Virus record (IMG/VR): IMGVR_UViG_3300021406_000012
Location: 1 to 64,000 of that record
Direction: 5' to 3' (one strand)
Length of the DNA stretch: 64,000 nt
DNA from: a virus
Shown: piece after piece, positions 1-7,161 of the stretch
Layout of the letters: each line of letters begins with the position of its first letter
Numbering within the stretch: position 1 is the first letter of the stretch
Notes under the pieces: model-generated
What the model saw: the letters and a program-made list of their open reading frames with translations, nothing else
Databases searched by the model: none
What the model was told of the DNA's origin: nothing
Position numbers and translations under genes: made by a program

Positions 1-243
1 CTCGACGCCGAGATCCATCGCGCGACGCTCCAGCGGACTGACCCGCGCGTACATATTGAACTTGGGCGGCGTTTCCTCTTGGGTCTCCCAATATTCGCGC
101 AGCTCGGACAGCGTGCGCTCGACACCAATCAGGGCGTGCCCTAGCCCCTTCCAGTCGTCCTGCGTCAGGTGACGCACGGCGTTCACAGAAAACCCCGCCA
201 GCGCCTTCGCGCGCGCGATGGCGTCGCTTTTCGTTATTGTCAT
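1..243 (-). CDS. Hypothetical protein, cut by window edge
   Basis: An open frame runs leftward from ATG at 243 to the window edge with no stop (81 codons seen). The product begins MTITKSDAIARAKALAGF and is mostly helical, with a WKGLGHALIGVERTL segment and no motif I recognise. The start follows a GGAGAGTCGAGACG leader, a variant of the GGAGTCGA ribosome site used by other leftward genes here. It is the next gene after the SNF2-type helicase in the same leftward operon. Function unknown; the C-terminus is missing. Confidence 0.7.
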   Translation of the reverse strand, partial: MTITKSDAIARAKALAGFSVNAVRHLTQDDWKGLGHALIGVERTLSELREYWETQEETPPKFNMYARVSPLERRAMDLGVE

Positions 244-313
244 CGTCTCGACTCTCCACCGGGCGGATTGCCCGCGACCGCGCCCCGAAACGTCGAGGCG
301 CGCGCGCTGGCAG

Positions 314-2320
314 TCACGCAGCGGATTTGATAATCGCTAGGAGATCAGCCGGAAGTTGGCGATGGTACTTGAGGACGATCCGGCGACCGAGTACCGCCTG
401 CTTGGCGGTGAGCCGGGGGGACGTGGCCAGCGATTTGCCGACATGCGTATCCATCCGGTTGAAGCCCATGTCATCCAAGCTGGCGGCGCCGTCGCAGATG
501 CCCGCCAGCGCGCGCAGAGCCGCGTGGACGGCCAGGACGGCCTCTGGGCTAATCTTCACCGCCTCCTCGGCTACTTGCGCCTGGGTGACCGCCCTAGTGG
601 CCGGAGGCCCCGCCCTATCGGCCGGGGGAACGTCAACCGGCTCGACGTCTGGGAGCCGTTCCTTGTCGTCGAGGGCCGCGTCGAGGTTGCGCTGCTTCTC
701 GACGAGGATCTCCGCCGCTCTCTGCTCGTAGCTCCCGTCAAGCACAAGATGCTGGATCAGCACTGACTGGTCCTGACCCCTCCTGTGCGCGCGGTCCTCG
801 GCTTGGGTCATATTGCCGGGGACGACATCAAGCTCCCCGAAAACGACGAGCGAGGCGGCAGTCAGCGTGATCGCCACGCCGGCCGCTTTGATCGAGCCGA
901 TAAACAGCGTCTTGGCCGGGTTCGTCTGGAACGCATCCACCTCGGCCATGCGGTCCCGCTGCGCCGTCTCGCCGGTCACCATCACGGAGGCCGCGCCGAA
1001 ATGCGCCTTGAGCGCGTTCGCCACGTCGTGGTGCCAAATCATCACGATCGTCTTGCCCTGGTTCTCAATGCACTCTTCGAGGTGCGTGATCAGCTGGGGA
1101 ATCTTGGCGACCGCGACCTCATGACGAACACGGCTGATCTCGGCGAAGTCCACCGCTGCGGCCTCACGCAGGGCCGCCACGGCGTTCCGATAGTCGGCTG
1201 GGTCCTCTGACGCCTTGGACAGCTCGACGGCCAGCCGTAGGGCTTCCAGGCGCTTCTCGGACGCTGCCTCGGCGGCGCTCTCCCGCGCCAGCGCTTTCTT
1301 GGCGGCGGCGCCCTCGGGGGCGATAACCACGATCTGGCGCCGCTTCGCCGGCAGTTCCTTGAGGACATCGCGCTTAAGGCGGCGAATCATGATCGACGCG
1401 CGAAGCTTCGCCTGTAGCTCATCGAGGTTCGACGCGCCGGACACGTCCCAGCCATAGGAGCCGTGATAGCCCGCGCAGTAGCGCGTCACGAAGCTCTTCC
1501 AATTGGCACCCAGGCCTTTCTTGTCGAGCGCCTGGACGATCGGCCAAAGCTCGATGGGCCGATTGAGGAACGGCGTTCCGCTCAGAAACACCCGGCGCCG
1601 CGCCTTGAGCGGCTCGATCTCCCAGGCGCGCGCCTTCGCGTCCCACTTGCCGAAAACCAGCGAGGTGCGCTGCGCCTTCTTATTTTTCAGGTAGTGAAAT
1701 TCATCCGAGACAAGGATGTCCCACTGGCGCGCACGCAACGCATCGTGATGCTTGCTCAACATTTCATAGTTGATGATCACGACATCTGTCGCCGGAAACG
1801 CGCCATTGGCCACGCCGACAGACATGTCGCGGACCAGCCATTTCTTGGCCTCGCGCTTCCAATTGAGCTTGGGCGTGGCTGGGCAAATGATCAGCACGCT
1901 CTTGATGCTCGGATCGGCGTTGATGATGCCCAGAGCCTCGATCGTTTTGCCGAGTCCCATTTCGTCGCCGATCAGAACGCTCGGGCGATCCATCGCGTAA
2001 GCGACCGCCGCGCGCTGGTACGCGTCAAACTTGCAGCCCTCGGGGGCCGGGATATCAACGTCTGCATCGGCCGCGCGGGAGGCCTCGATCGCCGCTGCAT
2101 CGCGATCGTGCTTGGCTTGGCGTTGCGCGGTGAGGTTCGCCGCTAGCTCGCCGGGGTCCTTCCCTAGCTGGGCCGCGATCTCGGCGCGATCGGTCCACCA
2201 GTGTTTGCGCACCGGATCGAACCGGAATCCGGCGGCCTTAACGAGGTCTTTCGTCGCGTAGTCAAAGGGAAACCGGGCGATGAATTTGCCGCCCTCTTGC
2301 GTGACTGTGATTGCTGACAT
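314..2320 (-). CDS. SNF2-family DEAD/DEAH-type helicase/translocase
   Basis: 668-residue ATPase of the SNF2/SMARCAL1 type that probably moves along or remodels DNA during phage replication or recombination. Visible motifs: I DEMGLGKT (about 119-126), II DEFH (206-209, in place of DEAH), III SGTP (247-250), and the C-terminal RecA lobe ending in RAHRRGQ (about 510-516). The N-terminus ([17 protein letters not shown]) resembles the short DNA-annealing-like segment often fused to such proteins. I place the start at ATG 2320, 5 nt after the stop of the upstream coiled-coil gene, because a longer frame would overlap that gene. It belongs to the leftward early operon. Confidence 0.9.
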   Translation of the reverse strand: MSAITVTQEGGKFIARFPFDYATKDLVKAAGFRFDPVRKHWWTDRAEIAAQLGKDPGELAANLTAQRQAKHDRDAAAIEASRAADADVDIPAPEGCKFDAYQRAAVAYAMDRPSVLIGDEMGLGKTIEALGIINADPSIKSVLIICPATPKLNWKREAKKWLVRDMSVGVANGAFPATDVVIINYEMLSKHHDALRARQWDILVSDEFHYLKNKKAQRTSLVFGKWDAKARAWEIEPLKARRRVFLSGTPFLNRPIELWPIVQALDKKGLGANWKSFVTRYCAGYHGSYGWDVSGASNLDELQAKLRASIMIRRLKRDVLKELPAKRRQIVVIAPEGAAAKKALARESAAEAASEKRLEALRLAVELSKASEDPADYRNAVAALREAAAVDFAEISRVRHEVAVAKIPQLITHLEECIENQGKTIVMIWHHDVANALKAHFGAASVMVTGETAQRDRMAEVDAFQTNPAKTLFIGSIKAAGVAITLTAASLVVFGELDVVPGNMTQAEDRAHRRGQDQSVLIQHLVLDGSYEQRAAEILVEKQRNLDAALDDKERLPDVEPVDVPPADRAGPPATRAVTQAQVAEEAVKISPEAVLAVHAALRALAGICDGAASLDDMGFNRMDTHVGKSLATSPRLTAKQAVLGRRIVLKYHRQLPADLLAIIKSAA

Positions 2321-2325
2321 TTCGG

Positions 2326-2598
2326 TCACCCGTGCCAAAAATGAGTGATGATCGAGGTAATGATCGAGGCTAAGAGCGCCGCTAGAACGCTGCTCGACAG
2401 CAATTGCAGCCAAGGGAACCAGTGGTTCTCGCGATCCAGCTTTCGTAACTCAGCCGCGTACTTGTCAGACTCTTGTTGCAGCTTTCGTGACTCAGCGCGG
2501 TACTTGTCGGACTCTTCCTGCAATTTGCCGGTTTCAGCGATCGCCTTGTAGATCCGAGTCAATTGCTCGGGAATATCAAACGGGGAAGGATCGGCCAT
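2326..2598 (-). CDS. Coiled-coil protein with C-terminal membrane anchor
   Basis: 90 residues. Residues about 25-58 form a heptad-like coiled coil with repeated EESDKYRAE / QESDKYAAE units, so the segment looks internally duplicated. Residues about 67-86 ([20 protein letters not shown]) are a single membrane helix near the C-terminus. This is the layout of a tail-anchored inner-membrane protein. The start ATG follows a strong GGAGTCGAAATCC leader, with its own promoter and hairpin upstream. The gene sits directly before the SNF2-type helicase (5-nt gap), so the two are probably co-translated. Function unknown. Confidence 0.75.
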   Translation of the reverse strand: MADPSPFDIPEQLTRIYKAIAETGKLQEESDKYRAESRKLQQESDKYAAELRKLDRENHWFPWLQLLSSSVLAALLASIITSIITHFWHG

Positions 2599-2611
2599 GG
2601 ATTTCGACTCC

Positions 2612-2678
2612 AGAAAGGGAAAACCGGGCGGTAGGCGCCGCCCGGTCCTGATATGGCACTAAACGCAAAAACCGTCAA
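2612..2678 (-). promoter_or_regulatory. Promoter and leader hairpin of the 2598 gene
   Basis: On the minus strand a TTGACG (-35, 2673-2678) is followed after 17 nt by CATATC (-10, 2650-2655). Downstream is a hairpin with arms CGGGCGG / CCGCCCG and a loop holding CCTA, then a pyrimidine-rich stretch and the GGAGTCGA ribosome site at 2604-2611. The same promoter, hairpin with CCTA loop and GGAGTCGA order recurs before the genes starting at 4800, 6669 and 14552. Confidence 0.65.
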
Positions 2679-3013
2679 CCTTGCGACAGTTTTTTCTGCG
2701 CCTCATCCTCAATATATCCCCTCGCGTAGGCCTTGCGCGCGTAACTCAGGGCGCACCGCAGCGTGCAAAACGGCTCGTAAGGCGCGCTCCACGATACGCC
2801 GTCCCAAATATCGCGGCCGGTGACGAGCATGGGCGTGGTCGCGTTTGGCGTCGTCCGATAAGGCGTCGCGGTATTGGTGACGATCCCGTCGCCCTCGTGG
2901 GCGGGCATGGGCTCGCCCTCGGGCCAGCGCACTTGCTCGTACGTGGTGATCCGTTGCCCGTATTTGGCGCCGCAATGGACGCAAACCGGGCGCGGCTTAG
3001 TCGCGGCCTTCAT
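2675..3013 (-). CDS. Small Cys-containing protein, possible zinc site
   Basis: 112 residues. The N-terminus holds CVHCGAKYG and the C-terminal half has CTLRCALSYARKAYARGY, giving two CxxC/CxxxC pairs that could bind zinc (treble-clef-like). The start ATG at 3013 overlaps the stop of the preceding gene (ATGA), which indicates translational coupling. The stop overlaps the -35 element of the promoter for the next gene. I do not recognise the family; small Cys-pair proteins of this kind are common in phage early regions. Confidence 0.7.
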   Translation of the reverse strand: MKAATKPRPVCVHCGAKYGQRITTYEQVRWPEGEPMPAHEGDGIVTNTATPYRTTPNATTPMLVTGRDIWDGVSWSAPYEPFCTLRCALSYARKAYARGYIEDEAQKKLSQG

Positions 3014-3303
3014 CGGATCGATCCCGCCGGGAACTTGAAGCGAACCAGCCAGGACGGGCCGCGCGAGTTGCGCAAGTACGCAAGCGGCTGGATGTGCCGA
3101 TCGGCGACGCCCATGTACTCATGGCGCTCCCACGCGGTTCCTAGAGCGGCCCGCCAGCGGCGTCCGTACACCTTGCGCCACGCCACCATCGCCTCTAGCT
3201 CGACGTCGGTCAGCGGGCGCGTGATGCGCCCCGCCTTGTAGCCGGCCATGTCATCCCAGCGCACGCGGTACGTCAGGCGCGAGGGCGTTCCTTCGTCGCT
3301 CAT
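3010..3303 (-). CDS. Hypothetical protein
   Basis: 97 residues, basic, rich in Trp and Arg (for example RWDDMAGYKAGRITRPL and WRKVYGRRWRAALG). No motif recognised. Its start overlaps the stop of the gene at 3300-3593 and its stop overlaps the next start, so it lies in a tightly coupled leftward run of four small genes behind the ArdC-like gene. Codon use is GC-rich at third positions, which supports real coding. Confidence 0.7.
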   Translation of the reverse strand: MSDEGTPSRLTYRVRWDDMAGYKAGRITRPLTDVELEAMVAWRKVYGRRWRAALGTAWERHEYMGVADRHIQPLAYLRNSRGPSWLVRFKFPAGSIR

Positions 3304-3593
3304 GACAGCGCCTCGTTGCTGACCCAGCTATCGCGCGGCGCCGCCCACTTGGGGTTGCCATGCTGCTCGACAATGCGCTCGATCTTGCGCTGATTCAGCT
3401 CCTCATATTCGGTCTTCGCGATCTCGACCGCCGGATTCGGATAGACGCTCGGGCTGGCGGGTTTCATGCTGAACCCGTAGCTCGTCACGCGGTGCGCGTC
3501 GCACTGAATCCACGCGCTGAGATAGACCCGGCTCTCGCTCCCGCGAAACACCGTGAAGCGACCGTTCGTCGCCTTGAAATAGCGGAGCGGCAT
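3300..3593 (-). CDS. Hypothetical protein
   Basis: 97 residues starting MPLRYFKATNGRFTVFRG, with an N-terminal half that looks beta-rich and a helical tail (EIAKTEYEELNQRKIERIVEQ). I chose ATG 3593 because it overlaps the stop of the upstream gene (TGATG) and because the upstream extension of the frame reads as low-complexity shadow. Function unknown. Confidence 0.7.
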   Translation of the reverse strand: MPLRYFKATNGRFTVFRGSESRVYLSAWIQCDAHRVTSYGFSMKPASPSVYPNPAVEIAKTEYEELNQRKIERIVEQHGNPKWAAPRDSWVSNEALS

Positions 3594-3793
3594 CAGATCA
3601 ACTCCGCATCGGGCGAGCCGCAGGCGGTCCGCGCCTCTTCCAGCGTGGGGTAAATCTCGCCCAGCTGGGGGACATTTCGGCGCAAAAAGCGGATCGGCTG
3701 GAAGCCGTAGGTCTGCGGCACCATCGAGCGCGCAGCCACAGAACCGGGCTGCACATCCCGCACTTGCTGGATGTACCAAACATTCAATTTCAT
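3593..3793 (-). CDS. Hypothetical protein downstream of hammerhead ribozyme
   Basis: 66 residues, MKLNVWYIQQVRDVQPG onward, ending LEEARTACGSPDAELI. The sequence reads like a small alpha/beta protein of unknown function. The ATG at 3793 follows a GGAGTCGAAT leader, and 15 nt further upstream lies a complete hammerhead ribozyme (3809-3869). If the ribozyme cuts, the mRNA for this gene and the three coupled genes after it would begin at 3836. Confidence 0.75.
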   Translation of the reverse strand: MKLNVWYIQQVRDVQPGSVAARSMVPQTYGFQPIRFLRRNVPQLGEIYPTLEEARTACGSPDAELI

Positions 3794-3808
3794 ATTCGAC
3801 TCCTTCGT

Positions 3809-3869
3809 AGGCTCATCAGGCGGCGCATCACGCCGCGAGACGGCGGGACATGCCCGCCGCCTTTCGCCT
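3809..3869 (-). ncRNA. Type II hammerhead ribozyme (copy C)
   Basis: All catalytic-core positions are present on the minus strand. Order of transcription: AGGC (3866-3869), GAAA (3862-3865), stem III of 10 bp (3853-3862 with 3838-3847, 5-nt loop), U then cleavage-site C at 3837, stem I of 6 bp (3831-3836 with 3820-3825, loop 3826-3830), CTGATGA (3813-3819), GCCT (3809-3812) pairing with AGGC as open stem II. Predicted cut is between 3837 and 3836. It starts 4 nt after the stop codon of the ArdC-like gene and ends 15 nt before the next ATG. Confidence 0.93.
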
Positions 3870-3873
3870 TGGT

Positions 3874-4800
3874 TCACGCTGCTAGAAGCGCTGGCGCGCC
3901 CGTGGACGCCTCTTCGTCCGCGTCCGCCTCCTCGGCCGCCGCCGCGCCTCGGAGCCAGTCTACAGCCTTGCTGGCCGCGCTGGCGGCGGTGATGATCGCC
4001 GTTTCCCGCTCTTCGAGCAGCGATACCCAAGTCTCGATGTACGAGGCCGGAGCCTCGCCTAGATCAATGCCCCATTCCGCGCAAATGAACGCGCTGGTTA
4101 GCTCCGCGATCAATTCCTCGGCCGCATAGGTGCGGTCGCCAAACTTGGCCCCATAGGTCCGATTGAGGCGCGAGGGATGCCCGGTGCCGTGGCCAAGCTC
4201 ATGGAACAGCGTGGCATAGTAGGGATGGGCGCCCTTGAACGCCTCAAACGCCGGCATCGCGATGCGGTCGAGCGCGGGCGAATAGCAGGCCCGCGAACCC
4301 TCCTCGACCACGCGAATCTCGGTCGCCTGGACGAAGGCGTCGAGGTCAGCATCGCGCCCGTCCGGATTGACCGGCGCATGCTGGCGCGGCGCGCCAATGC
4401 CCAGGACTGAGTCCGGCAGCCCGTCGCACTGCGCGACGTTGAAAACCGGGTACGCCTTGAGGAAACCAATGCTCTTGTGCTTGTCGGGGTCCTGCCGATC
4501 GCGCACGACCATTTTCTTGACGAAGATCACGGTGAGGCTCTTCTCGCCCGCGCGAACCGTCCCGCCGGCCGCCTTCGCTTGCTTGAACGTGAGCCACCTC
4601 GGACCCCAGCCGTTCGCCTCGGCATGCGACCAGAGCAGGATGACGTTGGCGCCGCTGTAGGCGTGTCCGGTGACCGCGTTGCGCGGCATCACGCTACCAT
4701 GAGCTTGGACGCGCTCGGACCATGGCTTGCGCCACGGCGCAACGCCGGTCTTGAGCATGGCGAGGATTTTGTCAGTGATTTCGCGGTGCATGTCGCGCAT
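3874..4800 (-). CDS. ArdC-like antirestriction / zincin-domain protein
   Basis: 308 residues matching the ArdC layout. The N-terminal single-stranded-DNA-binding domain begins HREITDKILAMLKTGVAPWRKPW and contains the typical GHAYSGANVILLW. A C-terminal metallopeptidase-like domain carries HELGHGTGH (HExxH plus a third His) followed by AAEELIAELTSAFI. ArdC proteins are known from conjugative plasmids and phages, where they help incoming DNA escape restriction. ATG 4800 is chosen because it sits right behind a GGAGTCGAACCCA leader. The Ala/Glu-rich tail is low complexity. A hammerhead ribozyme starts 4 nt after its stop. Confidence 0.9.
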   Translation of the reverse strand: MRDMHREITDKILAMLKTGVAPWRKPWSERVQAHGSVMPRNAVTGHAYSGANVILLWSHAEANGWGPRWLTFKQAKAAGGTVRAGEKSLTVIFVKKMVVRDRQDPDKHKSIGFLKAYPVFNVAQCDGLPDSVLGIGAPRQHAPVNPDGRDADLDAFVQATEIRVVEEGSRACYSPALDRIAMPAFEAFKGAHPYYATLFHELGHGTGHPSRLNRTYGAKFGDRTYAAEELIAELTSAFICAEWGIDLGEAPASYIETWVSLLEERETAIITAASAASKAVDWLRGAAAAEEADADEEASTGAPALLAA

Positions 4801-4879
4801 TGGGTTCGACTCCAAAAAGAAAAAAAGGGCGGGTTAGGCGCCCGCCCTGCTGAGATAGCACGTTTTGCAAAACGGTCAA
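4801..4879 (-). promoter_or_regulatory. Promoter, operator and hairpin leader of the ArdC-like gene
   Basis: Minus strand: TTGACC (4874-4879) and a -10-like TATCTC (4852-4857) 16 nt away. Between them lies TTGCAAAACGTGCTA (4856-4870), a one-mismatch copy of the TTGCA-N5-TGCAA operator. Downstream is a hairpin with arms GGGCGGG / CCCGCCC and a CCTAA-containing loop, followed by a T-rich run that resembles an intrinsic terminator, then the GGAGTCGA ribosome site. A repressor bound here would cover the promoter core. Confidence 0.65.
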
Positions 4880-4899
4880 GATCATAACCGTTTTTATTT

Positions 4900-4968
4900 T
4901 CAGATGCGCCCGCTCGCCATCATGAACAGCGCGAAAGCAAGCGACAGGCCGGTGCAAAGTTCAGCCAC
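4900..4968 (-). CDS. Possible 22-residue membrane peptide
   Basis: A tiny frame starts at GTG 4968, 6 nt after a GGAGG, and overlaps the end of the preceding gene (GTGGCTGA). It encodes MAELCTGLSLAFALFMMASG-RI, which is essentially one hydrophobic helix. The strong ribosome site and coupled start support translation, but the length is too short for certainty. It lies just upstream of the promoter for the ArdC-like gene. Confidence 0.45.
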   Translation of the reverse strand: MAELCTGLSLAFALFMMASGRI

Positions 4969-5245
4969 GGCGCACCTCCGTTAGCCGGATGGCGACTGTC
5001 CCGCCGCGCACAACGCCCTGCCCCGCCTCGCAGCGGTAGACGCCAATTGCAGCCTGGAACGCGCACGGCGCGCACTGCATCAGGAACGAGGATTCGGCCG
5101 CGTCGCCATAGCGGCGGCGCGCGGCAAGGTTGGCGACATGGCGCGCAACCGTGAACGCATCGCCCTCAATCGCCACGGTGCAGAATCGGTCGCTCTCGCG
5201 CGGGTCAGCGGCGAGGTGGACGACATCGGCGGTGAAGCGGGTCAT
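4961..5245 (-). CDS. Hypothetical protein
   Basis: 94 residues starting MTRFTADVVHLAADPRESDRF. It contains SFLMQCAPCAFQAAIG (a CxxC) and a distal Cys, but no family I can name. The start at 5245 leaves 1 nt to the stop of the gene at 5247, so it is part of the coupled run 5863 to 4900. GC-rich third positions support coding. Confidence 0.65.
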   Translation of the reverse strand: MTRFTADVVHLAADPRESDRFCTVAIEGDAFTVARHVANLAARRRYGDAAESSFLMQCAPCAFQAAIGVYRCEAGQGVVRGGTVAIRLTEVRRG

Positions 5246-5246
5246 T

Positions 5247-5465
5247 TTAGCCCACCTCCCCGGCGACGACGATTCCAAGCTCGGCGAGCGACGTCTCGAC
5301 CTGTAGCCGGCAGGCGGCCCGCTCGGCCGATTTGCGCGCGGTGAACGTTTTACCCTCGCGCATCTCGATCTCGCGCCCGTCGCGCAGGAAGAGCGCATAG
5401 CGGCGCTCGCCTTTCGAGGGGTAGCGCGGGTTCAGGTCCGCGTAGACCTTGAGGCGGCACGTCAC
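5247..5465 (-). CDS. Hypothetical protein, GTG start
   Basis: 72 residues, VTCRLKVYADLNPRYPSKGE onward, probably a small beta-rich protein. I chose GTG 5465 because it overlaps the upstream stop (GTGA), the usual junction type in this genome; the longer frame start has no ribosome site. No recognised domain. Confidence 0.65.
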   Translation of the reverse strand: MTCRLKVYADLNPRYPSKGERRYALFLRDGREIEMREGKTFTARKSAERAACRLQVETSLAELGIVVAGEVG

Positions 5466-5863
5466 GAGCGCACCGCCCGCTCGATGTTGCCCCACGGCGC
5501 CTGGGCGTAATCAACGCCCTCGTGCGGCAGGCGCACCTCAAGGTGACCAATCACCCGGCGCGCCTCGGAGGCCTCCCAGGCGTCATGCTCGCAGGCTTGG
5601 TAGGCGTAGCAATCGACGATCTTGCCGGCGGCGCCAGCGGCCAGCGTGAGCGGCTCGAAGCGATAGGCCTCGACGTCCGCCACATAGCGCGCATGCTCTT
5701 CCGCGTGACGCTTGGGCATGGCGTAGCGGTAGGCTACGCTCTTGACGTTCTCTTCCCAGAGCAGGCGCCCCAAAAGGTTCGCCGGCCGGGTTGAGACGCC
5801 CAACTCCAGGGCGATGGTGACGATGGCGTCAATATCGCGCTTGGACACAACAAAAGCAGACAT
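5462..5863 (-). CDS. Conserved small mobile-element protein of unknown function
   Basis: 133 residues. The segment ANLLGRLLWEENVKSVAYRY resembles a motif I associate with hypothetical proteins of phages and plasmids, but I cannot name a function. The start ATG 5863 follows GGAGTCGAATCC. Upstream is a hammerhead ribozyme (5895-5960), so after cleavage this gene would lead an mRNA beginning at 5922. The three following small genes are coupled to it. Confidence 0.75.
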   Translation of the reverse strand: MSAFVVSKRDIDAIVTIALELGVSTRPANLLGRLLWEENVKSVAYRYAMPKRHAEEHARYVADVEAYRFEPLTLAAGAAGKIVDCYAYQACEHDAWEASEARRVIGHLEVRLPHEGVDYAQAPWGNIERAVRS

Positions 5864-5894
5864 GGATTCGACTCCTTCAGATTGGCTGACGGTT

Positions 5895-5960
5895 AGGCTC
5901 ATCAGGCAGCGCCAAACGCTGCGACACAGAGGCCCGCTGGCAGGCCTCCGCGTTTCGCCT
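5895..5960 (-). ncRNA. Type II hammerhead ribozyme (copy B)
   Basis: Minus-strand order: AGGC (5957-5960), GAAA (5953-5956), stem III of 11 bp with two G-U pairs (5943-5953 with 5924-5934, 8-nt loop), U then cleavage-site C at 5923, stem I of 6 bp (5917-5922 with 5906-5911, loop TTTGG), CTGATGA (5899-5905), GCCT (5895-5898) pairing with AGGC. Stem sequences differ from the other two copies but stay complementary. It starts 4 nt after the preceding stop codon. Predicted cut between 5923 and 5922. Confidence 0.94.
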
Positions 5961-5964
5961 TGGG

Positions 5965-6159
5965 TCAGGGGTTCTTGATCAGCTTGCCAGCCGCCAGGAC
6001 GCGCCCATCAGCGAGCACTGTGAATATCGGCGCGTCAGTGTCGCGATCCGGGGTCCACGCCTTGTCGTCGGTGATCCGCCAGTCGGCGAACATGCGCGAG
6101 TAATAGACGAACGCCCCGCCGCGATCGGCGGCCAGCTTGGCGGCTTGCTTTAGTGTCAT
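5965..6159 (-). CDS. Hypothetical protein between two ribozymes
   Basis: 64 residues, MTLKQAAKLAADRGGAFVYY onward, ending LADGRVLAAGKLIKNP. Function unknown. It is the only gene between ribozymes A (6179-6241) and B (5895-5960), so if both cut it would be released as a monocistronic mRNA of about 284 nt with a hairpin at each end. ATG 6159 follows a GGAGTCGAAACG leader, 19 nt after the ribozyme. Confidence 0.75.
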   Translation of the reverse strand: MTLKQAAKLAADRGGAFVYYSRMFADWRITDDKAWTPDRDTDAPIFTVLADGRVLAAGKLIKNP

Positions 6160-6178
6160 CGTTTCGACTCCAGTTGGT

Positions 6179-6241
6179 AGGCTCATCAGTGGCGGCCAAA
6201 CCGCCAGACAGGCGCCGATTCGCTCGGCGCCCGTTTCGCCT
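6179..6241 (-). ncRNA. Type II hammerhead ribozyme (copy A)
   Basis: Minus-strand order: AGGC (6238-6241), GAAA (6234-6237), stem III of 11 bp with one G-U pair (6224-6234 with 6208-6218, loop GCGAA), U then cleavage-site C at 6207, stem I of 6 bp TGGCGG/CCGCCA (6201-6206 with 6190-6195, loop TTTGG), CTGATGA (6183-6189), GCCT (6179-6182) closing open stem II. Every invariant hammerhead core base is present. It begins 3 nt after the preceding stop codon. Predicted cut between 6207 and 6206. Confidence 0.95.
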
Positions 6242-6244
6242 TGG

Positions 6245-6433
6245 TCACTGCCGCTCAAAAGCCAGATAGGCCTGCTTGTGGCTGATGTGCGGGTGCGTCT
6301 TGATGAACTCAGACGCGGCCCACAATTTGCGGTCATAGCGGGACTGGCGCTCGACCGGCCGGTCCGCCAGCGCTACGCGCGCCAGATGGAACAGGTTGGA
6401 CAGTTCCGCCATCTCAGCGTGAGTCAGCATCAC
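6245..6433 (-). CDS. Hypothetical protein
   Basis: 62 residues, MMLTHAEMAELSNLFHLARV onward, helical and basic at the end. The start overlaps the stop of the previous gene by 4 nt. No motif recognised. Its stop lies 3 nt before hammerhead ribozyme A, which would leave its mRNA ending in the 11-bp stem III hairpin after cleavage. Confidence 0.65.
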   Translation of the reverse strand: MMLTHAEMAELSNLFHLARVALADRPVERQSRYDRKLWAASEFIKTHPHISHKQAYLAFERQ

Positions 6434-6669
6434 GCCCTCCCGCGCAGGAGGGCATGAATCCGGCGAGCCTCGGCGTTCGATACGCGAGACGAACGGCGCG
6501 CGCTGGCGATAGCCTTGTCGATCGCAATCTCTTGCTCGCGACGGGCGATGAACCGCTCGGCCGCATTGGACCCAGCGAATCCAGCGACCATCACGCCGCG
6601 ATCAAAAACAAGCCAATCGTGCTCGGCGTGCTCGCTCCACTCGTTAAACTTCATCTCAAAACGGGACAT
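6430..6669 (-). CDS. Hypothetical protein, first gene of the leftward early run
   Basis: 79 residues starting MSRFEMKFNEWSEHAEHDW, with an N-terminal alpha/beta part and a basic helical C-terminus (ASARRSSRVSNAEARRIHALL). Function unknown. The ATG follows GGAGTCGAGATC and is preceded by its own promoter and hairpin. The frame open further upstream is not used because it crosses that promoter. Confidence 0.7.
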   Translation of the reverse strand: MSRFEMKFNEWSEHAEHDWLVFDRGVMVAGFAGSNAAERFIARREQEIAIDKAIASARRSSRVSNAEARRIHALLRGRA

Positions 6670-6744
6670 GATCTCGACTCCTTTTTCGGGCGCCGTAGGC
6701 CAGCGCCTGTCCTCCAAATAGTGGGTTGGGATACACGCTGTCAA
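6670..6744 (-). promoter_or_regulatory. Early leftward promoter and leader hairpin
   Basis: Consensus -35 TTGACA (6739-6744) and -10 TATTTG (6715-6720), 18-nt spacer, minus strand. A hairpin with arms GGCGC / GCGCC and a CCTAC-containing loop follows, then an A-rich stretch and GGAGTCGAGATC before ATG 6669. This is the best -35 match in the early region, so it probably drives the run 6669 to at least 4900. Confidence 0.65.
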
Positions 6745-6886
6745 GCTTTTTCGGTCGCCATCGTGACGATATTTTGCGGCCGCTCTCGACTCCTTATTAC
6801 ATTGTCCCCAGCCAGTGTCCCGATGACCCCCCATAAACCGCGCCTTTGCGGCGACCATGTCCCGCTAAGTGTCCCGCGTTTGTCCC

Positions 6887-6915
6887 AAGCGTGTCATGCA
6901 GTCTCGGACACGCTT
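6887..6915. repeat. 9-bp inverted repeat
   Basis: AAGCGTGTC (6887-6895) and its perfect complement GACACGCTT (6907-6915) are separated by 11 nt. It lies inside the TGTCCC-rich non-coding stretch. It could be a protein-binding site or a hairpin; there is no T-run to make it a terminator. Confidence 0.7.
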
Positions 6916-7044
6916 AAATAGGCGGGACTGAGGCGGGACAAGCCAGGGACAAACGCTCCAAAGCCACAAAACTCGGTAGGCGTTTAAATCAATTTGGAGG
7001 CCCACTGGCTGGGGTCTATGAAAATCGGCCGTAGGACACTGGCG

Positions 7045-7059
7045 TTGCACGTTTTGCAA
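7045..7059. promoter_or_regulatory. Operator TTGCACGTTTTGCAA
   Basis: Exact copy of the TTGCA-N5-TGCAA palindrome in non-coding DNA. Its right half and spacer nearly match the copy at 4856-4870. No clear promoter is visible directly beside it, so the controlled gene is uncertain. Confidence 0.65.
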
Positions 7060-7161
7060 GTCCACGGTGCGTCCAATCGATTCTAGGGGTCGTTTCCGAA
7101 ATTGGTCAATTTTCAGAATTTCATGGCATGAAAAGCAGAAGGCGGTGAGAAAGACAGAAGT

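Larger units (their letters stand above)
6745..7161. other. Non-coding control region with TGTCCC/GGGACA repeats
   Basis: No convincing gene. The stretch holds at least seven copies of TGTCCC or its complement between about 6815 and 6955, a 9-bp inverted repeat (6887-6915) and one exact TTGCA-N5-TGCAA operator (7045-7059). Such clustering fits an origin or multi-operator region; which one cannot be decided from sequence alone. Confidence 0.5.

Noticed and set aside
4803-4813. GGTTCGACTCC, which resembles the T-arm of a tRNA
   Set aside because: No acceptor, D or anticodon arms are nearby, and the same bases recur as the complement of GGAGTCGA ribosome leaders before eight genes.
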